Origin: an uncultured Eubacteriales bacterium
Lineage (GTDB): Bacteria; Bacillota; Clostridia; Lachnospirales; Lachnospiraceae
DNA length: 6,117 bases
Assembly: GCA_900549105.1 (NCBI GenBank)
Contig: URND01000152.1
Span: 1-6,117 of the forward strand
Reading direction: 5' to 3'
Below the pieces are notes generated by a model. The model was not told where the DNA came from, searched no databases, and saw only the letters and a program-made list of their open reading frames with translations. This document shows, in pieces, positions 1-5,383 of the stretch. The translations under genes and the position numbers were made by a program. Position 1 is the stretch's first letter. Every line of letters begins with the position of its first letter.

Positions 1-1
1 C

Positions 2-244
2 CGCCACTTCTCGGCATCGGCCATCCCGTTTGCCATCCCGCAGCTCGACAACGGCTCGCCGGAATATGTCCGCCACCCGGGCGACCTCGTGCCCGACGGC
101 CGCACGCACGTCAATATCGAGAGCGTCCAGTCCGGACTGGGTTGCGTCAACAGCTGGGGACGGCTCCCCCGCCCCGAATACCTGCTGCCCTACGGCGACT
201 ACTCATTCAACTTCCTGCTGCAGCCCGTCACCGGAGGACGGTAG
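2..244 (+). CDS. GH2 beta-galactosidase, C-terminal fragment (cut by window edge)
   Basis: The last 80 codons of a protein that begins outside the window, ending at TAG 242-244. The translation contains HVNIESVQSGLGCVNSWG and then PEYLLPYGDYSFNFLL. This is the layout of the C-terminal beta-sandwich domain (Bgal_small) of LacZ-type glycoside hydrolase family 2 beta-galactosidases: a variable strand, a glycine-rich turn, a conserved -SW-, then a proline/tyrosine strand ending the protein. The Trp at fragment residue 52 lines up with W999 of E. coli LacZ, in the aglycone side of the active site (family knowledge). The enzyme would hydrolyse terminal beta-galactosides, as is common in glycan-foraging Bacteroidota. 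The catalytic glutamates and any signal peptide are outside the window, so substrate and location cannot be judged. The GC-rich codon use contrasts sharply with the DNA that follows. Confidence 0.72.
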   Translation, partial: RHFSASAIPFAIPQLDNGSPEYVRHPGDLVPDGRTHVNIESVQSGLGCVNSWGRLPRPEYLLPYGDYSFNFLLQPVTGGR

Positions 245-257
245 CCGACGGACAACC

Positions 258-300
258 AACGCAAAAGCCGCAACCTAAAAAGGTTGCGGCTTTTGCGTTT
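258..300 (+). terminator. strong, probably bidirectional intrinsic terminator
   Basis: Perfect 19-bp inverted repeat: arms 258-276 and 281-299 around an AAAA loop (277-280), starting 13 nt after the beta-galactosidase stop. The stem holds GCCGCAACC/GGTTGCGGC followed by TTTTGCGTTT on the plus strand. The other strand also ends the stem with TTTTGCGTT, so it could stop minus-strand transcription coming from the island as well. Confidence 0.85.
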
Positions 301-365
301 ACATATAACGGACAAGTCCCAAAGCATGAACTCCGGGACCTGCCAATACACCGCCGTTACTATTT

Positions 366-660
366 TTACCTTTTCGTTTGAAGATATGCTTCGTGAAGAC
401 AGTAATATTTCATTTTGAACAACACGTAGGCAATGGAAAGCAATACGACTACAATCCCGAAATAAACCCATCCGTTGACTGGCAGATAGATGGCTCCGAA
501 CGAGATCACAACCTGCAAAAGTGCATAGGCCGCAGAAACAACTACATAATGTGGCATGCTCGACAAATGGGCTGCAAAGTGAACGGACTTCCTCAAGGAG
601 TGTACAACCGACAGCAAAACCGGTAAGACCACCTACATCCACAAACGCCTCAAAACGCCT
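366..660 (-). pseudogene. remnant 3' end of a second WecA-like glycosyl-1-phosphate transferase
   Basis: The minus strand carries a C-terminal piece closely resembling the end of the intact WecA-like protein at 1277-2281. VSAAYALLQVVISFG aligns with VSSFYALLQLVISLG, and YVLFKMKYYCLHEAYL aligns with YVLFKKKYYHLHEEYL. It ends at TAA (366-368). Further 5' the reading LLSVVH resembles LTIVH of the intact copy, and AAH sits where the conserved HRKH motif should be. An in-frame stop lies near 625, and a piece resembling the preceding loop (FVDVGGLT) appears in another frame around 620-660. The N-terminal roughly 230 residues, including the Asp-Asp and NFMDG active-site motifs, are missing. It is clearly dead as an enzyme. 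The divergence suggests an old paralogue or an earlier locus tail rather than a fresh duplication. Confidence 0.75.
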
Positions 661-1119
661 ATCTGAACTTAAAACGAAACAAGCCGCGGCTGTGGACATT
701 TTTCCCGAATACGAACAATGCGCTCGAAGGGATATCTACGATACATTAAAACCAAATTGAGGGAGCACAGCGATATTACTAAACTACGCAGAATCAGTCT
801 CATTCAGGAATATACAGCACGTCATTGAATGTAACCTACTTTTTTACAATTAAGCTCACAACGTACATTTGCGACACACAACAAAAAAGAAAAGCGGACG
901 ACAATTCATTGATTACCCCCCCCCTCAAAACAGGGATCGGACCCAAATGTTTTTGCCCTTTATGCATCAATATGTTATAACAGTTCTTTATTTTTAAGGT
1001 CACGGGGTTGTAGCGATCGTTTTACACTTTATGACATCTCTATACTGTGATATAAAAATGCGAATTATTTTTAATATTTCCAATAGGTAGATAATTGGCA
1101 ATGTTTCGGAATTTTCAGA
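661..1119. other. intergenic stretch without a recognisable gene
   Basis: AT-rich DNA with no convincing reading frame on either strand. It holds a run of nine C (916-924) and a plus-strand TACATTTG at 864-871 that fits the Bacteroidota -7 consensus with no gene behind it. It probably represents decayed sequence between two generations of polysaccharide-locus tails. Confidence 0.5.
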
Positions 1120-1256
1120 GTTATCCTTTTTTGCAATAAATTCATCAAGCGTCTCGCAGCCACTTTCGTCTCATAAATTACTGATGATTCTATTACTTCA
1201 ACCGTGTGCCATGTTCCTGCAAGTATTACACAACCGAAGTTACATACTGATGGGGC
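1120..1256 (-). pseudogene. frameshifted remnant of a WbuC-type cupin
   Basis: Starting about 20 nt after the stop of the WecA-like gene, the same strand reads SVCNFGCVILAGTWHTVEV and on through IESSVIYETK. AGTWHTVE...ES.V.YE.K is the signature of the second cupin strand pair in WbuC-family cupins (usual form: PAG.WH.LE.LESGTV..E.K.G.YEP). After YETK the family pattern G-x-Y-E-x-L only continues in a shifted frame (CETLDEFIAKKD, from about 1158 down). There is no start codon or N-terminal half, so the piece is both truncated and frameshifted. WbuC genes commonly sit beside wbuB in polysaccharide loci that make N-acetylfucosamine, which fits the neighbours here. The match rests on a short stretch read by eye. 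Confidence 0.6.
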
Positions 1257-1276
1257 AAGATGAAAGCGTTTTATCT

Positions 1277-2281
1277 CTATTGTCCATTTTTTAAAGACGC
1301 AAGGTATTCTTCATGCAAATGATAATACTTCTTTTTAAACAACACATATATCAATGCAAGCACAATAATTGCGCTTATCAAATAAATCCAATGCGCTACG
1401 ACCGTATCAGGACACAAGTACACAAAGCCAAGCGAAATCACCAATTGCAGCAACGCATAGAAACTCGAAACCTTAACGTGACCTATCTTCAACTCATTCG
1501 CCATAAGTTGGTACACATGCTTACGATGCGCCTCACCAAGATTTTCATGCAACAGAATACGATGCACAATAGTCAAGCAGCCATCCACACCATATACGAG
1601 AAGGAAGATCAGGAAGGTTACATCTCCAGTTGCGAGTACAAGATTACCAATCAGAAACAGAAGTATATATGCAATCCCGATTGAACCCACATCACCAGCA
1701 AAGCATTTTGCCTTTCCCTTTTGGCGAAAATTGAAGAAACAGAATACGATATCAGCCAACACTACTGTCACAATCAACGACTGTTCCACAAAATCCATTG
1801 TATTATTCAGCAAGGCGAGTGGAATCAAAGATGCCATAGCATAGGCACCCGTTATACCATTTACGCCATCCATAAAGTTAATCACGTTTGACGCACCCAC
1901 ACATACGATAAGAGCCAAAATTACTATCCGCCACATATCCAAGTGCAAAATGTCCAACTGATAAAACATCATCGCCATGGCAATAAATTGAGCCACTAGT
2001 CTTACAAAATCGGGCAGAGATCGGATATCATCTATGAAACTAACACCGGCAACGAGAGTCACAGCCAAAAGGAACCAGATATATGGGAAGCTCAAAAATA
2101 CGCTCCATATCCAAAGACTAAAAAGAAAAATAATTCCACCACCCCTCAGAACAATCGTCGAATGGCTCGACCTCTCATTAGGCTTATCAATAATGTTGAA
2201 TGTATCAGCAATCTTAAAGTATACCAACTCTAAAGCAATAAGAATTACGAAGATGATTCCGTATATGAGAATAGTATTCAT
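1277..2281 (-). CDS. WecA/TagO-like undecaprenyl-phosphate glycosyl-1-phosphate transferase
   Basis: Polytopic membrane enzyme of the polyprenyl-phosphate N-acetylhexosamine-1-phosphate transferase family (WecA/TagO/MraY). It would transfer a sugar-1-phosphate, typically GlcNAc-1-P from UDP-GlcNAc, onto undecaprenyl phosphate and so start a surface glycan on the inner membrane. Residue numbers below count from a TTG at 2285-2287 that lies two codons before the chosen ATG. Visible motifs: DKPNERSSHS and RGGG near 34-51; DD at 86-87 followed by the RLVAQ helix; NFMDG at 137-141; FAGDVGS at 196-202; HRKH at 254-257. About eleven hydrophobic segments span the protein, ending in a basic tail. The length of 334 aa is normal for the family. 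I prefer ATG 2279-2281; neither start has a clear Shine-Dalgarno. It lies 29 nt after the GT4 gene, so it is probably co-transcribed. All expected catalytic motifs are present, so it looks functional. The sugar specificity cannot be read from the sequence. Confidence 0.9.
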   Translation of the reverse strand: MNTILIYGIIFVILIALELVYFKIADTFNIIDKPNERSSHSTIVLRGGGIIFLFSLWIWSVFLSFPYIWFLLAVTLVAGVSFIDDIRSLPDFVRLVAQFIAMAMMFYQLDILHLDMWRIVILALIVCVGASNVINFMDGVNGITGAYAMASLIPLALLNNTMDFVEQSLIVTVVLADIVFCFFNFRQKGKAKCFAGDVGSIGIAYILLFLIGNLVLATGDVTFLIFLLVYGVDGCLTIVHRILLHENLGEAHRKHVYQLMANELKIGHVKVSSFYALLQLVISLGFVYLCPDTVVAHWIYLISAIIVLALIYVLFKKKYYHLHEEYLASLKNGQ

Positions 2282-2310
2282 AAACAATATTACATTTTAT
2301 GATTATCGTT

Positions 2311-3561
2311 TTAACATCCTACTATCTCATCAAGGTTCCTCAAACATTTCTCCTTCATAAAATTTTCTTCATAGAAGGCTCTACCAGAGGCACCCTTTTG
2401 AGCCAACGTCTCCTTGGCGGTTTCGGAGAGCCGGACTACAAGTTTAGCAAGCGATTGTGCATCACCAGGTGCCACATGCCATCCGCATTCAGCATCCTTC
2501 ACCACTTCAGCGCCCTCACCATTTAGACTTGCAATGATAGGACGACCCGCAGCCATATACGAACTGATCTTTGCAGGAGCATACAAATTGAATAGAGGCG
2601 AATCCGTAAGCGAAACCAACATTACATCTGCTTTTTTAAAAAACAGAGGCATAGTTTCAGACGGATACCTTCCCAAAGTCAATACCGTCTCTTCAAGCCC
2701 ATGTTCCTTTACAAACTGCTGTACCCAAGACATCCTGCGTCCATCACCCACAATCACCCATTTAATATCTTTGCGCTCTTTTGTCAGCAATGCAGCTTGT
2801 AGATTGCATTCCATTCCGTGAGCTTCTCCTACAGCACCAGCAAACATCACCTTGAAGTTTCTTTCATCAAAAACCATTTCTTCATCAATCCCCTTCTCAT
2901 TTAAAATATCCGCGAGATTCGTGCAATCCATGTTCGAACCATTACCATCTGACCATTGAGGATAATACACAATCTTATCCTTGTAATTCCCATACTTCAG
3001 AATATTCAGATCAAAACTCTTCGAACTAGTCAGTATCTTATCACTCCACTTGTATTCACTCTTTACAAAGTGATTAAAGAATCCCAGAATATGTCTATTG
3101 TTGATACCTCCTGCAGCAGCCAGACTCTCCGGCCACAAATCCAGCACCCAAGTATAGAGAGGCACCTTACGAAGTTTCTTATAAAGAACACCAGGAGCTG
3201 ACATCATAACTGGCGATAACTGCTGCACAAACACAAAATCGTACTTATGGCTGATAGCGAGAAACAGCACATATCCCCAAGCCACTATGAAATAGCTGAA
3301 ATAATTCAGAATCAGCATAATCTTATTGTTGCCACGAGGAAAGATAGGCAGACGTGTCACTCGTACTCCATTCACCACCTGATTTCTGTTCTTAAACATC
3401 CCATACCCTTTATGGAATACCCCATCCGGATAGTTCGGAATGCCGGTCACTACATGCACATCATGTCCCTCCTCTGCCCAATGAAAGGCGACATCATTAC
3501 CACGAAATATCTCAGGGTAGAAATACTGGCACACGAACAGTATTTTCTTCTTATTACCCAT
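2311..3561 (-). CDS. GT4 glycosyltransferase, WbuB-like
   Basis: A cytoplasmic GT-B fold glycosyltransferase of 416 aa, the usual length for the WbuB-like branch of family GT4. It would transfer a sugar from a nucleotide donor to the lipid-linked acceptor made by the WecA-like neighbour. E. coli WbuB adds N-acetylfucosamine; that donor is a guess here. The N-terminal Rossmann domain opens with ILFVCQYFYPE, then the loop FRGND (19-23), GHDVHVVTGIPNYPDG (32-47) and the conserved VLDLWPESL (139-147). The C-terminal domain has VMFAGAVGEAHGM (238-250), VIVGDGR (269-275) and the donor-site segment LYAPAKISSYMAAGRP (326-341), with Lys331, followed by NGEGAE (347-352). The start at ATG 3559-3561 has an AAGG a few bases upstream. 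It is intact and is the first gene of a two-gene unit. The UDP-FucNAc synthesis genes (FnlABC type) that normally precede a wbuB gene are absent. Confidence 0.9.
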   Translation of the reverse strand: MGNKKKILFVCQYFYPEIFRGNDVAFHWAEEGHDVHVVTGIPNYPDGVFHKGYGMFKNRNQVVNGVRVTRLPIFPRGNNKIMLILNYFSYFIVAWGYVLFLAISHKYDFVFVQQLSPVMMSAPGVLYKKLRKVPLYTWVLDLWPESLAAAGGINNRHILGFFNHFVKSEYKWSDKILTSSKSFDLNILKYGNYKDKIVYYPQWSDGNGSNMDCTNLADILNEKGIDEEMVFDERNFKVMFAGAVGEAHGMECNLQAALLTKERKDIKWVIVGDGRRMSWVQQFVKEHGLEETVLTLGRYPSETMPLFFKKADVMLVSLTDSPLFNLYAPAKISSYMAAGRPIIASLNGEGAEVVKDAECGWHVAPGDAQSLAKLVVRLSETAKETLAQKGASGRAFYEENFMKEKCLRNLDEIVGC

Positions 3562-3988
3562 ATACCTTACTTTATGCGATTATGCGATATTTACCTAACC
3601 AATTTTTGTATGCAACGGCAACTACCATCAGTCCATCGAAGAGAATCTGGCCGAAATATCGGCGATTGAATTTTGTAGCAGAATGTTGAGATAAATCCGT
3701 AAGTACTTGGAATTGATATGATACTATACATCCAGCAACGCTAAAAGTCTGTTGCCGGCAAGATGATTTAATGGAGATAGTCTCTTCCACAAATGAGGAG
3801 ACATTTGTATTATATGGATCTTGAATTATCCGATATGATTGCAGAATTGGAGTTAACATACAATTAATTACAGCAAGACTCCTCCTACTTTTTCTTAAAA
3901 AAACAAACGACCAGAAAAAAATAGAGATATTATAGATTAAATATTCTTTACAGCCCTTTTTTCCGATGCAAGATTATCTATCGTTCTT
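3562..3988. other. 427-nt stretch with no assignable gene, possible gene debris
   Basis: No gene can be assigned. The minus strand has a 95-codon open frame (3572-3859) ending in RRYFGQILFDGLMVVAVAYK, which does not match any family I can name. It vaguely resembles the C-terminal tail of GT2 glycosyltransferases. The plus strand has a short protein-like stretch, NYHQSIEENLAEISAIEF, near 3620-3675. Neither has a convincing start or context. The TTATGCGA octamer is tandemly duplicated at 3572-3587. The part nearest the PIN gene (3937-3988) carries its frameshifted continuation. Confidence 0.4.
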
Positions 3989-4798
3989 TTATAATAAATC
4001 TGTCGTTTCTTTGATTGTTTCTTTCAAAACACGCAAGGAATACCCGAAACTTGATGCTATTTTCAATAATTGTCGGCAAGTAGTAGTAGACTCTGGAGTA
4101 TTAAGATCAAGTAAACTAACTATAAAATTCGTGTCTAATAAAAGCTCTACATCAGACATCATTTTATCTTGGGGTTCATATTCAGAAAGATAGCAAGATA
4201 AAATAGAGCCTAAATAAATTTTTCGAATTACCTCGTAGCAACCGGGGATATTTCTGAAATATTCCACAAATTGGGCCTCTATAGAAAATTTACTCCCATT
4301 TACACTATAATCTCGATTTGCAAGATAATTCGATATTTTGAGTTTATTCAGATTTACAAAATCAAATATTGTATTGTATGAATCTTTTTTAACATCATTA
4401 ATATCGCAAAACTGCTTAAACATCGTTTGCACCAATTCGACTTGTTGACGATTGGTTTCATAGATATCATTAAACTCTTCAAATGAATAATTCTTAATCC
4501 AAAAACTACCATCTCGATATACTTGTAGTTTTAGTTCTTCAGAAGTATTGATTTCTTGTCCGATTTTTAATAAAATCTTTTCTAAAACAGCAGGAGGAAA
4601 ATCCAAACCAAAGTATTGGCAAATCCACGTAGATATTTCAGTTATAGACGCGCCTTTATAAACACCAGATTGAGTTATTAATTTATATAACGCATATTTT
4701 ACTATCGGGACAAATATCTCAACAGAGCTATTCACAAAATTGCCCGAATTCCGGATTTGAGCCAAAAGACTATAAGTAATAACCTTGCTTGCTTCCAT
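3989..4798 (-). CDS. protein of unknown function with truncated C-terminal PIN-like domain
   Basis: 269 aa from ATG 4796-4798, AT-rich, with an unrecognised N-terminal region of about 215 residues that looks helical and soluble. It contains aromatic-rich stretches such as GSFWIKNYSFEEFNDIY (98-113) and no membrane segment. From residue 218 the text reads ELLLDTNFIVSLLDLN, then CRQLLKIASSFGYSLRVLKETIKET. This is the typical opening of a PIN ribonuclease domain: hydrophobic strand, first catalytic Asp (D222) in DTN, helix, second strand, then a helix. The protein stops at TDLL, well before the other acidic residues and last strands of a PIN fold. In a shifted frame the helix appears to go on as YKRTIDNLASEKRAVKNI to a TAA at 3937-3939, so a frameshift plus further loss is likely. 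Proteins with a C-terminal PIN domain after an unknown N-terminus occur in toxin and defence settings, but no partner gene is visible. As it stands it is probably inactive. Confidence 0.6.
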   Translation of the reverse strand: MEASKVITYSLLAQIRNSGNFVNSSVEIFVPIVKYALYKLITQSGVYKGASITEISTWICQYFGLDFPPAVLEKILLKIGQEINTSEELKLQVYRDGSFWIKNYSFEEFNDIYETNRQQVELVQTMFKQFCDINDVKKDSYNTIFDFVNLNKLKISNYLANRDYSVNGSKFSIEAQFVEYFRNIPGCYEVIRKIYLGSILSCYLSEYEPQDKMMSDVELLLDTNFIVSLLDLNTPESTTTCRQLLKIASSFGYSLRVLKETIKETTDLL

Positions 4799-5155
4799 AA
4801 TACAAAAGAATTTTCCTCTAAAATATTAAATTTAATGCGAACAACAAAGAGTTAGAGGATGAAACTACTATAATACCAAGTTTTTACTGATAAAACTCCA
4901 ATCATTTCGGTTTATTTGTTGATGACAAGCGTTATATGAAACACTAATAGGAGCTACTGCGACGCAATTACAGCTCATATAGCCACAAACCTGATAAAAT
5001 TCATTATCCGCCTGTTCGGAGCGACTATATAGGCCCAAGCACAGCAACTAACCAACAGCCAAATACTTAACGACTGAGATTGAAATTTTTCGAATAGCGA
5101 CCATTTATGTACCACTTGTGTACCACCGCCATTTTTCGGACTATATACCACAAAA
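4799..5155. other. gene-free stretch between the PIN-like gene and tRNA-Pro
   Basis: I see no gene here. A minus-strand frame of about 46 codons (starting at GTG near 5115) and the short frame MAVVHKWYINGRYSKNFNLS (about 5070-5135) cover the part next to the tRNA. Neither can be assigned to a family. The only clear structure is the TGTACCAC repeat group at 5108-5151. The position next to a tRNA 3' end is where an integrase gene would be expected in an intact island, and none is present. Confidence 0.5.
5108..5151. repeat. TGTACCAC direct repeats beside tRNA 3' end
   Basis: Two identical octamers TGTACCAC at 5108-5115 and 5119-5126, with starts 11 nt apart (about one helical turn), plus a one-mismatch copy TATACCAC at 5144-5151. 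They lie just past the tRNA terminator on the island side. Their size, orientation and place would suit arm-type binding sites of a tyrosine integrase, but this is inference, since no integrase gene remains. Confidence 0.4.
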
Positions 5156-5195
5156 GAAAAATCCTCGATATTCGATTGAATATCAAGGATTTTTC
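5156..5195 (-). terminator. intrinsic terminator of the tRNA-Pro transcript
   Basis: Inverted repeat with arms 5156-5173 and 5178-5195 and loop 5174-5177, starting 5 nt after the tRNA 3' end. On the minus strand the only imperfection is a T-G wobble, while on the plus strand it would be a C-A mismatch, so the structure is tuned for the minus-strand transcript. The stem finishes with a T run on that strand. Confidence 0.75.
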
Positions 5196-5200
5196 ATCAG

Positions 5201-5275
5201 TCGGGGTGACTGGATTCGAACCAGCGACCACACGCCCCCCAGACGTGTACTCTAACCGGACTGAGCTACGCCCCG
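5201..5275 (-). tRNA. tRNA-Pro (anticodon GGG)
   Basis: A complete 75-nt cloverleaf. Reading the minus strand: acceptor CGGGGCG, D stem GCTC/GAGT, anticodon stem CACGT/GCGTG around the loop CTGGGGG (anticodon GGG, reading CCC and CCU proline codons), a five-base variable loop, T arm GCTGG-TTCGAAT-CCAGT, acceptor CACCCCG and discriminator A. The first pair is C1-G72. CCA is not encoded, as is usual in many Bacteroidota tRNA genes. The acceptor stem has one mispair, C6 against A67, where a T6 would pair. It has its own promoter and terminator, so it is a single-gene transcript. Its 3' end faces the AT-rich island. Confidence 0.95.
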
Positions 5276-5316
5276 ATTCCTTCGGCAAAAGAGCAAAACC
5301 CTTCGCTTTGGGACTG

Positions 5317-5348
5317 CAAATATAGTATATTTTTCAAAAACAAACACA
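5317..5348 (-). promoter_or_regulatory. Bacteroidota-type promoter of tRNA-Pro
   Basis: On the minus strand TATATTTG (5317-5324) is a perfect TAnnTTTG -7 box. For the -33 element there are two candidates: TGTG (5345-5348), at the usual 20-bp spacing, or TTTG (5341-5344), closer at 16 bp. The tRNA 5' end lies about 40 nt downstream. Confidence 0.65.
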
Positions 5349-5383
5349 TTTCCGCAGGATTTTTTTCTATTTTTGCGGAAATG
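5347..5383 (+). promoter_or_regulatory. perfect inverted repeat covering the lipoprotein start codon
   Basis: Arms CATTTCCGCA (5347-5356) and TGCGGAAATG (5374-5383) pair perfectly over 10 bp with a 17-nt T-rich loop. The ATG at 5381-5383 and the bases before it lie inside the right arm, so in RNA the start would be paired. As DNA it could be a protein-binding palindrome. A TATTTTTG at 5368-5375 also fits the -7 consensus, but no -33 box stands at the right distance. A function is not proven. Confidence 0.4.

Noticed and set aside
258..300. Perfect inverted repeat considered as an IS end or a recombinase site
   Set aside because: Its place just after a stop codon, the 4-nt loop and the T-rich tail make it an ordinary terminator.
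199..699. 166-codon minus-strand open frame running from 699 through the terminator into the beta-galactosidase end
   Set aside because: It crosses the terminator hairpin and overlaps the beta-galactosidase gene; only scattered bits in the 5' part resemble the WecA family, which fits a decayed gene rather than a new one.
2034..2360. Plus-strand open frame opposite the WecA-like and GT4 genes
   Set aside because: It lies antisense to well-supported genes, has no family resemblance and no context; a shadow frame.
3572..3859. 95-codon minus-strand frame directly upstream of the GT4 gene considered as a third operon gene
   Set aside because: No recognisable family, no supported start and composition unlike its neighbours; kept only as possible debris.
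5107..5325. 72-codon plus-strand frame reading GVTGFEPATTRPPDVYSNRTELRP
   Set aside because: This is the well-known false protein produced by translating the complement of a tRNA gene.
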